Assembly (NCBI RefSeq): GCF_005860795.2
Contig: NZ_CP058350.1
Location: 3,192,501 to 3,256,500, forward strand
Source of the DNA: Peteryoungia desertarenae
GTDB lineage: Bacteria > Pseudomonadota > Alphaproteobacteria > Rhizobiales > Rhizobiaceae
DNA length: 64,000 nucleotides
Direction: 5' to 3'
Below the pieces are notes generated by a model that ran no database searches, had not been told where the DNA came from, and saw only the letters and a program-made list of their open reading frames with translations. This document shows, in pieces, positions 54,366 to 63,487 of the stretch. A program made the translations under genes and the position numbers. Within the stretch, counting starts at the first letter, position 1. Each line of letters starts with the position of its first letter.

Positions 54366-55238
54366 ATGTCAGGCAGACTTTCGGTAATTGCGAGCATAAC
54401 CGATCCCGGCAACCCAGGCAGACCAAACGAAGACAGGCTGGGCCATAATAAGGATTCTGCCTTTATCTTCGATGGTGCTACAGGGCTTGGCGACCGGCAA
54501 TTCATGGATGGTTACGGCTCGGATGCCTCCTGGATCGCCGAATTCGCAATGCATCGGATGGAGCAGAAACTCGACTGCGCCGCAGATCCAAAGACTGTGC
54601 TGCGCGAAATCTCGGAAGAAGCCAGGGACGCCTTTCTATCCGTGGCGGGCGAGCAGCCGCGCTACACCTGGCCAGCTGCCAGCCTGACGGCGCTGCGCTC
54701 GACAGGCTCGGGTTTCCAGTATTTCGGACTGGGGGACAGCTGCCTCTATATCCTCCATGATGATGGCCAGAGCGACTTTGCCATTCCCATTCCCGGCGCC
54801 TATGAGTGGGAACAGTTTCAGGCGGCAAAACATATTGCAAGGCTCGGCGGCATTGGTGCGATTGGCGCTGCCAATGCAGACCCGACGACACTTGCCGACC
54901 TGCGGGCAAGCCGCGCCCGCCAGAACATGCCGGGCGGCCTTACCTGGACTTTCGGCATCGTGCCGGAGGCTGCCGACCATCTGGTGATTATTGACGTTCC
55001 CCTCCAGGGCGGCGGCGCAACCGCCCTCCTTTGCTCCGATGGTCTGGCGGACCTCGTGGCCCTTTACAAAGCCCATGACGCCGGCTCGCTCGTGCGCCAT
55101 GCCCGCGATCAGGGTCTCGCATCCCTTGTTGAGGAACTGCGCCATTTTGAACGCGTCATCGATCCCGATGGGCTGCGGTATCCAAGATTCAAGCAATCAG
55201 ACGATACGACTGCCATCCTGCTGCGCCTTGAGCCGTAG
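54366..55238 (+). CDS. PP2C-type (PPM) metal-dependent phosphatase
   Basis: 290-residue cytoplasmic protein with the PPM signature acids in order: NEDR (21-24), FDGATG (35-40), the GLGDSCLYIL strand (121-130), SDGLADL (224-230) and QSDDTTAILL (277-285). These residues bind the two catalytic metals, so it looks active. It lacks extra domains and membrane spans. It is 25 bases after the ABC ATPase and evidently the last gene of the importer operon. Either it dephosphorylates a protein of this system or the fold has been adapted to a small imported phosphate ester; sequence alone does not decide. Confidence 0.85.
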   Translation: MSGRLSVIASITDPGNPGRPNEDRLGHNKDSAFIFDGATGLGDRQFMDGYGSDASWIAEFAMHRMEQKLDCAADPKTVLREISEEARDAFLSVAGEQPRYTWPAASLTALRSTGSGFQYFGLGDSCLYILHDDGQSDFAIPIPGAYEWEQFQAAKHIARLGGIGAIGAANADPTTLADLRASRARQNMPGGLTWTFGIVPEAADHLVIIDVPLQGGGATALLCSDGLADLVALYKAHDAGSLVRHARDQGLASLVEELRHFERVIDPDGLRYPRFKQSDDTTAILLRLEP

Positions 55239-55337
55239 AGCTGGTTTCTGCGCTAAGACTAAATCAACGCAATCGGACTATTCTATCCGGCAAGACTGTT
55301 TCTGACTCTTAAATCAGACAACCGGCAGGCCCAGGCG

Positions 55338-55961
55338 ATGAACATTTTGCCGATATCGGCACGCAGCTTCGACACGTCTTCGCGGACCACGGCGACACCG
55401 TCTGCCGGAGCAACCGCCGTTGCATCAGATGCTCCTGAAGAAACGGCGAACCTGCTTGGCGACATTGAAGCGGCCCTTGCCGAAACGCGCCGCAAGATTG
55501 TTCAGGACCGGCTGGAACGCGCCCAGGAAGAAATGCGCATCTTGCGCCAGTTCTCTGTATCACCCTCTTTCCTGGCTTTCCGGTCGGCAGCCATCGGGCG
55601 CGAGCTGGGTGCAGCAGCCACCGACTTTGCCGACCTCATGCGCGATCAACAGAAATCGGCTTCGAATGGGAACGGTCCCGTCGAAAACCCCAATCCGGGT
55701 ATTGCCCAACCTCCACAAACGACCTTGCCACTCGCTTTTTCGGAAGAGGACGAGGAAACGGTGAACGGGTTTCGCTCTGCCATTCTCCAGGCCTGGGCTC
55801 TGCTGGACATTTCAATGGGCGATCTCATGGCCGCCAATGACCACCAGCCGAGTGACGAGCACATGGCAAGCCACTCGCGCAACGATATGAAGGATGGTCT
55901 TGAGGCCCTAAATGCTCTTGCGGGTCCGGCCCTGGCATTAAGAGGCGTCTTTTTCCTCTAG
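55338..55961 (+). CDS. Hypothetical protein, coiled-coil/low-complexity
   Basis: 207 residues, no family recognised. Residues about 1-40 are Ser, Thr and Ala-rich. About 40-75 is a charged helix likely to form a coiled coil ([20 protein letters not shown]). About 105-140 is a Pro/Asn-rich linker, and the C-terminal 60 residues are helical and end hydrophobically (LALRGVFFL). There is no signal peptide. A modest AGG-containing ribosome site precedes the ATG. It converges on metH with a four-base overlap of stop codons. It may be a short alphaproteobacterial lineage protein. Confidence 0.65.
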   Translation: MNILPISARSFDTSSRTTATPSAGATAVASDAPEETANLLGDIEAALAETRRKIVQDRLERAQEEMRILRQFSVSPSFLAFRSAAIGRELGAAATDFADLMRDQQKSASNGNGPVENPNPGIAQPPQTTLPLAFSEEDEETVNGFRSAILQAWALLDISMGDLMAANDHQPSDEHMASHSRNDMKDGLEALNALAGPALALRGVFFL

Positions 55962-58900
55962 GCCGCCTCGTCCTTTTCGGCGCTCGCAGCCTTCGGAACA
56001 TAGTTCAAAACAGGCCCAAGCCAGCGCTCAACCTCGCGCACATCCATACCCTTGCGGGCGGCATAGTCCTCGACCTGGTCGCGCTCGACCTTGGCAACGC
56101 CGAAGTAATAGCTATCCGGATGACCGATATAGAGGCCGGAGACGGATGAACCGGGCCACATGGCATAGCTTTCGGTCAGCGTGACGCCGGTCGTGGCCGT
56201 GGCATCCAGAAGCGAGAACAGCGTAACCTTCTCCGTATGGTCGGGCTGCGCCGGATAGCCGGGCGCCGGGCGAATGCCACCATAGGTCTCGGAGATCAGT
56301 TCCTCCGGCGAAAACGCCTCGTCCGGCGCATAACCCCAGAATTCGCGGCGCACCCGCTCATGCATCCGCTCGGCAAAGGCTTCGGCGAAACGGTCAGCCA
56401 GCGCCTTGACCATGATCGACGAATAATCGTCATTGGCCCGCTCGAAGCGCTCGGCAATCGCCACTTCCTCAATGCCTGCGGTGACCACGAAGCCGCCGAC
56501 ATAATCGCCAATACCCGTTTCCACCGGCGCGACGAAATCGCTGAGCGCCACATTGGGTCGACCATCACGCTTCGACAATTGCTGTCTTAGCGTGAAGAAG
56601 GTCGCAAGGTCCTCGCTGCGCGTTTCATCCTTGAACAGGCGGATATCGTCCCCCACCGCATTGGCCGGCCAGAAGCCGATCACTGCACGCGGACGGAACC
56701 AGTTTTCCGCGATTATCTTTTCCAGCATCGACTGCGCGTCGGTAAAAAGTGCCCGCGCCGCCTCGCCCTGCTTCTCATCCTCCAGGATCGCCGGGAAGCG
56801 GCCCTTCAGCTCCCAGGTCTGGAAGAAGGGGGTCCAGTCGATATACTCGGCAAGTTCCTTCAGGTCATAATCCTCAAAGACCTTGGTGCCGGTGAAGGCG
56901 GGCTTGGTTGCTTTGTAGCCGGACCAGTCGATCTTGACCGCGTTGGCGCGTGCTGCCGAAAGTGGCAGACGTTGCTTCTCGGCTTCTGCCCGCGCATGGG
57001 CGTCAGCCACCTTGGCATATTCGGCACGGAGCCCATTGACCGTCTTGTCCCGGGTTTCTTCCGACAGAAGCGAGGATACGACACCCACGGCGCGGCTGGC
57101 ATCGGTCACATAAACCGCCTGCCCCGCCTTGTACTGCGGATGGATCTTCACCGCAGTATGCACACGGCTGGTGGTCGCGCCGCCGATCAGGAGCGGGATG
57201 TTGAAGCCCTGGCGCTGCATCTCTGAAGCGACATGCACCATCTCGTCCAGCGAGGGCGTGATGAGGCCGGAGAGGCCGATGATGTCGACATTTTCCTGCT
57301 TCGCCACTTCCAGGATCTTGGTGGCGGGCACCATGACGCCGAGGTCGATGATCTCGTAATTGTTGCAGGCGAGAACCACGCCGACAATGTTCTTGCCGAT
57401 ATCATGCACGTCACCTTTGACGGTCGCCATCAGCACCTTGCCAGCGGCCTGCTTTTCATCCCCGCCATTCAGCCGCTTTTCTTCTTCCATGTAGGGAAGA
57501 AGCACTGCCACGGCCTGCTTCATCACGCGCGCCGATTTGACCACCTGCGGCAGGAACATCTTGCCGGCACCGAACAGGTCGCCGACCACATTCATCCCGG
57601 CCATCAGCGGCCCTTCAATCACATGCAGGGGACGATCGGCCTTCTGCCGGGCTTCTTCCGTATCGATCTCGATGAATTCGGTGATGCCGTTCACCAGCGC
57701 GTGCTCCAGCCGCTTCTCGACCGGCCATTCGCGCCAACTCATGTCCTGGGTACGGGTCTTGGCCTCGCCAGTGCCGCGATAGCGCTCGGCGATCTCCAGG
57801 AGCCGCTCGGTACCATCCTGACGGCGATTGAGAACCACATCCTCGCAGGCCTCGCGCAGGTCCGGATCGATGCTTTCATAAACAGCCAACTGCCCCGCAT
57901 TGACTATACCCATATCCATACCCGCCTGGATGGCGTGATAGAGGAAGACCGCATGCATGGCTTCGCGCACCGGCTCATTGCCGCGGAAGGAGAAGGAGAG
58001 GTTCGACACCCCACCGGACACATGCACCAGAGGCATTTCCTGCCGGATCGTGCGGGTCGCCTCGATGAAGTCGACACCGTAATTGTTGTGCTCTTCAATC
58101 CCGGTCGCCACGGCAAAGATGTTCGGGTCGAAGATGATGTCTTCCGGCGCAAAGCCGGCGTCTTCGGTCAGGATCCGATAGGCGCGGCGGCAGATCTCCA
58201 CCTTACGCTCATAAGTATCGGCCTGGCCCTTTTCATCAAAGGCCATGACGACGACGGCGGCACCGTAATTGCGGATCAGGCGAGCCTGCGCGATGAAAGC
58301 CTCTTCGCCCTCTTTCAGCGAAATAGAATTCACCACCGCCTTGCCCTGCACGCATTTGAGCCCCGCCTCGATGATCGGGAACTTCGAGGAATCGATCATC
58401 ACCGGCACCTTGGCGATGTCCGGCTCGGCGGCAATCAGGTTCAAAAACTCGACCATGGCCTTTTCGGAATCGATCAGGCCCTCGTCCATGTTGATGTCGA
58501 TGATCTGCGCGCCGTTCTCCACCTGATCGCGCGCGACCACGAGAGCGCCGGCATAATCGCCGGCGGTGATCAGCTTGCGGAACTTCGCAGAGCCCGTCAC
58601 GTTCGTTCGCTCGCCGACATTGACGAAGGGAATGTCCTTGGTGAGCTCGAAAGGCTCCAGCCCGGACAGCGACATGAAGGGCCGGTGCTCGATAGGCTGG
58701 CGCGGCGTCTTGCCGGCAACGGCCTCGGAAATCGCCCGGATATGATCCGGCGTCGAACCGCAACAGCCGCCCACCACATTGACGATGCCTTCATCGGCAA
58801 AGCCCGCAACGAGTTCTGCCATCTCATCGGGCGTCTGGTCATAACGACCGAATTCGTTCGGGAGACCGGCATTCGGATAGGCGGAAATGAAGGTATCGGC

Positions 58901-59731
58901 CACGCCCGACAATTCCAGAAGATGCGGGCGCATGGCATCGGCCCCGAGCGCACAGTTGAGACCGATGGTAAACGGCCTTGCATGGCGCACCGAGTTCCAG
59001 AAGGCGGTCGGTGTCTGGCCGGACAGCGTACGGCCCGAAAGATCGGTGATCGTGCCGGAAATCATAACCGGCAGGCGTATGCCCCTGGCAAGGAAACGCT
59101 CCTCACAGGCAAAGATCGCAGCCTTGGCATTCAGCGTGTCGAAAATGGTCTCGATCAGGATGATATCGGCTCCACCATCGATCAGACCGTCGATCTGTTC
59201 GCCATAGGCAAGACGCAAATCATCAAAGGAAACAGCGCGGTAGCCGGGATTGTTGACATCCGGCGAGATCGATGCGGTGCGGTTGGTCGGCCCGATGGCA
59301 CCGGCCACGAAACGGCGCTTGCCGTCCTCGCGCTCGGCTCTGAGCACGGCGCGCCGCACGACTTCCGCCCCTTCCTTGTTCAGATCATAGACCGCACCTT
59401 CCATCTGGTAATCGGCCTGGGCAATACTGGTCGAGGAAAAGGTATTCGTCTCGATGATATCGGCACCGGCCATCGCATAGCGGAAATGGATGTCCTCGAT
59501 CGCCTGCGGCTGGGTCAGGATCAGAAGGTCGTTATTGCCCTGCTGATGACAGGCACAGCCAATGAAGCGCTCTCCGCGGAAATCGTCTTCCTGAAGGCCC
59601 AGCCCCTGGATTTCGGTGCCCATGGCTCCATCGAGGATCAGGATACGCTCACGCGCGGCCTGTTGCAGCGCCCGCAGGATTTCCGCGCCATCGCGATTGG
59701 CACCCTGCTTGCCGAACAGTTGATCGAGCAT
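55958..59731 (-). CDS. metH: Cobalamin-dependent methionine synthase MetH
   Basis: Transfers the methyl of 5-methyl-THF to homocysteine via B12. The product is 1257 residues, full length, with all four modules. The homocysteine-binding domain (about 20-340) ends in the zinc-Cys motif [11 protein letters not shown]. The pterin-binding domain begins [13 protein letters not shown]. The B12 module has [14 protein letters not shown], with the cobalt-ligand His. The C-terminal reactivation domain has [15 protein letters not shown] for SAM. I start at 59731 (AAGGGAG eight bases upstream); the frame is open 135 bases further without family match. A palindrome shared with the metF operon lies in its promoter. 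Confidence 0.97.
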   Translation of the reverse strand: MLDQLFGKQGANRDGAEILRALQQAARERILILDGAMGTEIQGLGLQEDDFRGERFIGCACHQQGNNDLLILTQPQAIEDIHFRYAMAGADIIETNTFSSTSIAQADYQMEGAVYDLNKEGAEVVRRAVLRAEREDGKRRFVAGAIGPTNRTASISPDVNNPGYRAVSFDDLRLAYGEQIDGLIDGGADIILIETIFDTLNAKAAIFACEERFLARGIRLPVMISGTITDLSGRTLSGQTPTAFWNSVRHARPFTIGLNCALGADAMRPHLLELSGVADTFISAYPNAGLPNEFGRYDQTPDEMAELVAGFADEGIVNVVGGCCGSTPDHIRAISEAVAGKTPRQPIEHRPFMSLSGLEPFELTKDIPFVNVGERTNVTGSAKFRKLITAGDYAGALVVARDQVENGAQIIDINMDEGLIDSEKAMVEFLNLIAAEPDIAKVPVMIDSSKFPIIEAGLKCVQGKAVVNSISLKEGEEAFIAQARLIRNYGAAVVVMAFDEKGQADTYERKVEICRRAYRILTEDAGFAPEDIIFDPNIFAVATGIEEHNNYGVDFIEATRTIRQEMPLVHVSGGVSNLSFSFRGNEPVREAMHAVFLYHAIQAGMDMGIVNAGQLAVYESIDPDLREACEDVVLNRRQDGTERLLEIAERYRGTGEAKTRTQDMSWREWPVEKRLEHALVNGITEFIEIDTEEARQKADRPLHVIEGPLMAGMNVVGDLFGAGKMFLPQVVKSARVMKQAVAVLLPYMEEEKRLNGGDEKQAAGKVLMATVKGDVHDIGKNIVGVVLACNNYEIIDLGVMVPATKILEVAKQENVDIIGLSGLITPSLDEMVHVASEMQRQGFNIPLLIGGATTSRVHTAVKIHPQYKAGQAVYVTDASRAVGVVSSLLSEETRDKTVNGLRAEYAKVADAHARAEAEKQRLPLSAARANAVKIDWSGYKATKPAFTGTKVFEDYDLKELAEYIDWTPFFQTWELKGRFPAILEDEKQGEAARALFTDAQSMLEKIIAENWFRPRAVIGFWPANAVGDDIRLFKDETRSEDLATFFTLRQQLSKRDGRPNVALSDFVAPVETGIGDYVGGFVVTAGIEEVAIAERFERANDDYSSIMVKALADRFAEAFAERMHERVRREFWGYAPDEAFSPEELISETYGGIRPAPGYPAQPDHTEKVTLFSLLDATATTGVTLTESYAMWPGSSVSGLYIGHPDSYYFGVAKVERDQVEDYAARKGMDVREVERWLGPVLNYVPKAASAEKDEAA

Positions 59732-59764
59732 AAGCGAACTCCCTTGCTTCAAATGCGACACGTC

Positions 59765-59793
59765 CAAATCACATAAAGATATGTTTATGTCAA
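59765..59793 (-). promoter_or_regulatory. metH promoter with SahR-like operator
   Basis: The 20-base near-palindrome at 59771-59790 (18 of 20 bases symmetric) contains ATAAAGATATGTTTAT, which differs by one base from the perfect palindrome in front of the ArsR-methyltransferase/metF operon. On the minus strand a consensus TTGACA (59793-59788) overlaps one end. The expected -10 at 59770-59765 (GATTTG) is poor, so the operator fills the -35/-10 spacer. Confidence 0.75.
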
Positions 59794-59889
59794 CATGCGC
59801 TCTAATCCTGCATAGCTGAAGGGGAACGGTGACAACCACGTCCAAGATCCTTAAGAAGCTGAACACACGCGCGATTTGGAGGAGACGTC

Positions 59890-61146
59890 ATGCCCGATAA
59901 AGCTCAAGCCACAAAAGCAGACGCCCTATGGGCCAACCGTCCCTATCATCGCGACTGGCTGCTCGGCGAAGCGAACGGCCTTTTTGATTTCTTCCAGACC
60001 AATGCGCTCAATCCCAAGGGCGGCTTCTACGACCTCGATCGTAAAGGTCAGCCCCTCAACAGGAACAATCCGGTGCGCGGCATCCATGCGAGCGCCCGGA
60101 TGGTCCATTGCTATGCCATCGGCGACCTGCTCGGCCGACCGGGTGCCGCCGATATTGTCGATCATGGCATGCGCTATCTCTGGAATGTCCATCGTGATCA
60201 AAAGCATGGTGGCTATTTCTGGCAAGCCGATGACACCGGCGCCGTCGATTCATCAAAACAGGGCTATGGCCATGCTTTCGTGCTTCTGGCCGCTTCATCG
60301 GCGAAATGTGTGGGCCACCCGCTGGCAGACGAGATGCTGGCCGACATCACCGAGGTGATCGACACGCGGTTCTGGGAAAAGGACCACGGCGCCATTGCAG
60401 AAGAATTTTCCGCCGACTGGCAGCCGGTGCCCGGTTATCGCGGCCAGAATTCGAACATGCACCTGACCGAAAGCCTGATGGCGGCCTTCGAGGTTACCGG
60501 GGAACGGCACTATCTCGACAAGGCGGAAAGCATTGCGGACCTGATCATCAACCGCCGCGCCCGCGAGGAAGCCTTCCGGGTTGCCGAGCATTTCGATGAA
60601 AGCTGGAGCGTCGACCCCACCTACTATCACGCAAACGAGATGTTCCGCCCGGCTGGCACCACACCCGGCCACTGGCTGGAATGGGCAAGGCTTCTGCTGC
60701 AGCTCTGGGTGCTCGGCGGCAAGCGCCATGGCTGGATGCCCGAAGCGGCACGCGGCCTCTTCTTCCAGTCCATGGCCCTCGGCTGGGACAAGGACAAGGG
60801 CGGTTTCTTCTACACGCTCGACTGGGCAAACAGCCCCGACAAGCGCTCCAAACTGTGGTGGCCGCTCTGCGAAGGTGCAGCCGCCGCCCATTTCCTCAAC
60901 CAGCATGCCGAAAGCGACTTTCATGAGGAAAGCTATCGCAAGATCTGGAGCTATATCGCAAACAACAGTCTCGACCGCGAATTCGGCGGCTGGCACGAGG
61001 AACTGACCGAAGACGGCAAGCCGTCAAACAGCCTCTTCCCGGGCAAGGGAGACATCTACCACGCGCTTCAGGCCTGCCTGATCCCGCTTTTCCCGGCAGA
61101 GGGCAGCCTGACCAAGATGATCGCAGGGGTACCACTCAAGATCTGA
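59890..61146 (+). CDS. AGE-family aldose-ketose isomerase/epimerase
   Basis: 418-residue (alpha/alpha)6-barrel enzyme of the N-acylglucosamine 2-epimerase superfamily, related to mannose isomerase and YihS. Visible are GFYDLDRKGQPL, the catalytic-cleft HASARMVHCYAIG, QNSNMHLTESLMAAFE, WHEELTEDGKP and the C-terminal GDIYHALQACL with a catalytic His. It has no signal peptide. The start is the ATG at 59890 after GGAGGAG. It is divergent from metH and not part of a sugar operon here. Mannose-fructose interconversion is the most likely activity of this subgroup; not certain. Confidence 0.87.
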   Translation: MPDKAQATKADALWANRPYHRDWLLGEANGLFDFFQTNALNPKGGFYDLDRKGQPLNRNNPVRGIHASARMVHCYAIGDLLGRPGAADIVDHGMRYLWNVHRDQKHGGYFWQADDTGAVDSSKQGYGHAFVLLAASSAKCVGHPLADEMLADITEVIDTRFWEKDHGAIAEEFSADWQPVPGYRGQNSNMHLTESLMAAFEVTGERHYLDKAESIADLIINRRAREEAFRVAEHFDESWSVDPTYYHANEMFRPAGTTPGHWLEWARLLLQLWVLGGKRHGWMPEAARGLFFQSMALGWDKDKGGFFYTLDWANSPDKRSKLWWPLCEGAAAAHFLNQHAESDFHEESYRKIWSYIANNSLDREFGGWHEELTEDGKPSNSLFPGKGDIYHALQACLIPLFPAEGSLTKMIAGVPLKI

Positions 61147-61213
61147 TCGTGGTGACGACGAGAAAGGCGGCGGACAGGTCCCACCGCCTTCGCATCATGT
61201 GATCTGCAATATC

Positions 61214-61963
61214 CTATTGATCCAGCGCATAAGTCATGTTGACCGTCACGCTGTAACGGTTCTCGCCAGAGGCAATCGGTGCCGCTTCCATGGCCATGTC
61301 CTTGGCCATCGCCATCGTCCGATAGACAGGCTGTGGCATGGGTGCGGCAAAATTCTCGGAAATCTCGATCACGCGCCCAAGCTTGACACCCGCAGCCTCA
61401 GTCAGGATCCGCGCCTTCTCCATGGCTTCAGCCACAGCCTCACGACGGGCCTCGGCAATTGCCGCTGCCGGATCGTCATTGGTGAAAACGATGTCACCGC
61501 CCTGGTTGACGCCAAGCTTTACAGCCCTGTCAATGACGCTGCCGAGCGCCGACAGGTCCCGAACCCTCACTGTCAGCCCGTTGGTCACTGTATAACCGAC
61601 GATCTCCGGAGCCTGATAATCACCGGTGCTGGACTTCTTTTGCTCATAGCGCGGCTGGACGGAAAAATTGCTCGTCTGCAAGTCCCGATCGGCAAGGCCC
61701 TGCCCTTTCAGATCCGCAAGCACGTCCGCCATGGCCTGACTGTTGGCACGAAGCGCCTCCTCGGCGGTCGCGGCCTCGCGCACCACCGACAGTGAGAGAA
61801 TGGCCATGTCCGGCGCAATCGCCGCCTCTCCCTCTCCCGAAACAATGATCGTGGCTTCTCGCATCTCATCCTCACTTGCAAGAGCGGGCGCAGCGGCGGC
61901 GACCAGCGCCAGCGGGCCGATCAGAGCCGTCGCCAGCATCAGGGGTCTCATTGTCTTCAGCAT
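61214..61963 (-). CDS. SIMPL (DUF541) domain periplasmic protein
   Basis: 249-residue secreted protein. The signal peptide ends APALAS at about residue 29. The mature part is one SIMPL/BP26 domain: IIVSGEGEAAIAPDMAILSLSV near its start, LKGQGLADRDLQTSNFSVQPRY in the middle, then ARREAVAEAMEKARILTEAAG and the C-terminal YSVTVNMTYAL. The Brucella homologue BP26/Omp28 is an abundant periplasmic antigen that forms a channel-like oligomer. Function here is unknown. Confidence 0.9.
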   Translation of the reverse strand: MLKTMRPLMLATALIGPLALVAAAAPALASEDEMREATIIVSGEGEAAIAPDMAILSLSVVREAATAEEALRANSQAMADVLADLKGQGLADRDLQTSNFSVQPRYEQKKSSTGDYQAPEIVGYTVTNGLTVRVRDLSALGSVIDRAVKLGVNQGGDIVFTNDDPAAAIAEARREAVAEAMEKARILTEAAGVKLGRVIEISENFAAPMPQPVYRTMAMAKDMAMEAAPIASGENRYSVTVNMTYALDQ

Positions 61964-62064
61964 GCGATGTTTCCTTTTCCCTTCTATAGCCGGAACTGTC
62001 CGGGGCTCCGCCTGATTGAATGCTGCACGCTCTTGACGACGCTTTCGACATCAAGATGCAGCAT

Positions 62065-62091
62065 AGTCTGTGAGACATGATCTCACAGACT
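62065..62091. promoter_or_regulatory. Perfect inverted repeat upstream of the SIMPL gene and the tRNA gene
   Basis: AGTCTGTGAGA, five bases CATGA, TCTCACAGACT: 11-bp perfect arms. No U-run follows on either strand, so it is more likely an operator than a terminator. It lies about 100 bases before the SIMPL start. The rest of the roughly 300-base gap (61964-62267) holds nothing I can name. Confidence 0.5.
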
Positions 62092-62267
62092 GGCCACGCC
62101 CGGAACCGACGATGGACGCCAGACACTCTGTGCGGCAGCGCCATCTCGCTATGGAACCCGATTGTGAAGCCATCACGGCGAAGACTTGTCCGCTTTGGGA
62201 ATTTGCGTTAGACGCAAGCCCACGGTGCGGGGTGACCATTACCCGCCCGACGGCAATCCGCCGGGCT

Positions 62268-62343
62268 GGGCCTGTAGCTCAATGGTTAGAGCCGGCGGCT
62301 CATAACCGCTTGGTTGGGGGTTCGAGTCCCTCCGGGCCCACCA
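62268..62343 (+). tRNA. tRNA with anticodon CAU, most like tRNA-Ile2
   Basis: 76 nt with CCA encoded. Acceptor GGGCCTG pairs with CGGGCCC (one G-T), D-stem GCTC/GAGC, anticodon loop CTCATAA, T-arm GGGGGTTCGAGTCCCTC. The anticodon is CAU. The arm sequence GGCTCATAACCGCTTGGT closely matches E. coli tRNA-Ile2 (GACTCATAATCGCTTGGT), not elongator or initiator tRNA-Met. I therefore expect C34 to be changed to lysidine by TilS so that it reads AUA. Automatic pipelines often call it Met. Confidence 0.93.
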
Positions 62344-62345
62344 TT

Positions 62346-62681
62346 TCATTCCGTGCAGCCGGTATCCTTGAGAGCCTGGGCGTGAAATCCCTTCAGCTTC
62401 TTCTCGATCTCAGATTTGCTGATTCGATGGCCGGCGAGTGTCAGGTCGCGGTGGAGGCAGGAAACGACGTCGCTATCGCCGGTAACGACATGGTCAGCCT
62501 TGTGGAGATCGCGGGCATAGCGGGCGAGGTCCGCACCGTTGAAGCCAATGAGGCCGCCGGCCCAATAGCCGGCGAGAAAGTTCCGCCTTTCACGAATACT
62601 GCCAAGCCCCTCGCCTTCGTCGTGATCTTGGCCTCCCGCCTGACCATGGGGCGGGGCCTGATTCTCAATGGCATTCGGCAT
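62346..62681 (-). CDS. Divergent ATPase-inhibitor subunit zeta (DUF1476) paralogue
   Basis: 111 residues. From about residue 31 onward the sequence RERRNFLAGYWAGGLIG aligns by eye with the zeta inhibitor of alphaproteobacterial F1-ATPase (RRNKLLGLWAAGLLG), followed by matching YARDLHKADHV, GDSDVVSCLHRDLTLAGHRIS and the C-terminal helix. The N-terminal inhibitory region of true zeta is replaced by a His, Gln and Gly-rich segment, so inhibition of F1 is doubtful. The start at 62681 has GGGAGG upstream. Its stop codon lies two bases from the tRNA 3' end, in convergent orientation. Confidence 0.72.
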   Translation of the reverse strand: MPNAIENQAPPHGQAGGQDHDEGEGLGSIRERRNFLAGYWAGGLIGFNGADLARYARDLHKADHVVTGDSDVVSCLHRDLTLAGHRISKSEIEKKLKGFHAQALKDTGCTE

Positions 62682-62710
62682 TACATCCTCCCAGCGGTTC
62701 AAATAATGCA

Positions 62711-63013
62711 TCAGCCGGTTTCCCCCTGGCTGACGAGAAAATTCGCAAGCGAACCGCAAGCCGGGTTTCCAGCATCCAGCAATTCCGCAGCAGTCTGCCA
62801 GCCCACAGCGACACTGACAATCGTCGTGACCGCCCACCACGGCTCCTCACCGGCACGAGCGAGAAGAATCGGCCCCGTCGTCCCCAGACAATCGCTGGCT
62901 TGGCTCACCACCTCGACCGGCGCGCGGGCCTCTTCAAGGCGCTCTCGCAGGCCCGCCTGAACGGGTTCAACAACGAAACTGGCAAAAAGCGATGCAACAA
63001 ATTCACCGATCAT
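62711..63013 (-). CDS. Conserved hypothetical small protein
   Basis: 100 residues, starting MIGEFVASLFASFVVEPVQA, which is hydrophobic and may be membrane-associated. Charged RERLEEARAPV follows, and a second moderately hydrophobic part (WWAVTTIVSVAVGW). Two cysteines are spaced widely. GGGGAG lies eight bases before the ATG. It is 29 bases upstream of the zeta-like gene on the same strand, so the two are probably co-transcribed. No function recognised. Confidence 0.65.
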   Translation of the reverse strand: MIGEFVASLFASFVVEPVQAGLRERLEEARAPVEVVSQASDCLGTTGPILLARAGEEPWWAVTTIVSVAVGWQTAAELLDAGNPACGSLANFLVSQGETG

Positions 63014-63487
63014 CGGCAGATCTCCCCAGAATGACTGTCATGAAGCTCACGCCCCGGCATGGCGGGAAAGCGCGTCTTGGGCATCCCGCGCGCTTCATGA
63101 TTCTGCAAAGGGAGCGGGAAACGACCCGGCTCAAACTGGTTATGGGTATGGCGTCGCACGGATTGGTCCTATGGCCGGCAAAGCTGTCGAAACGGTCCGA
63201 CATCGCAGGAGCACCGGCGGCTCCTGCCAGAGGGGCCCGGACCAGCGGGTTGGCGGAGAGATGGGGGGCCATTGAGGCGGCTTCAAGGCCTTCACGAGAA
63301 CGTCAACAGGCCACATCCGGGCAGGTTTTCAAAACCTGTCTGTCGCCGCAAAACGGGGCGCGTCGAAAAGGCTTGAACGGACAGCGATCCGTCCGTGCAA
63401 ATCTCTTCAAGCCATGGGACCGGGTCATCAATCTCCTTCTCCCATGGCTATCTGAAACCCGCTTTGTCACCGATCGGGCAGGTTCGC
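63014..63487. other. 474-base gap with several inverted repeats; no convincing gene
   Basis: Open frames on both strands here are rich in Arg, Ala and Pro and match nothing known. Structure is concentrated at 63322-63449: the odd palindrome CAGGTTTT-C-AAAACCTG (63322-63338), a hairpin ACGGAC/GTCCGT (63377-63396), and a 10-bp inverted repeat AGCCATGGGA/TCCCATGGCT (63410-63449). On the minus strand a 41-codon frame starts at ATG 63428 behind AAGGAG. It might encode a small basic peptide, but its arms coincide with the repeat, and I do not call it. Confidence 0.4.

Noticed and set aside
57233..59776. 847-codon plus-strand frame antisense to metH
   Set aside because: It mirrors the metH coding sequence, has His, Asp and Gly-rich composition typical of the complementary frame of GC-rich genes, and resembles no protein family.
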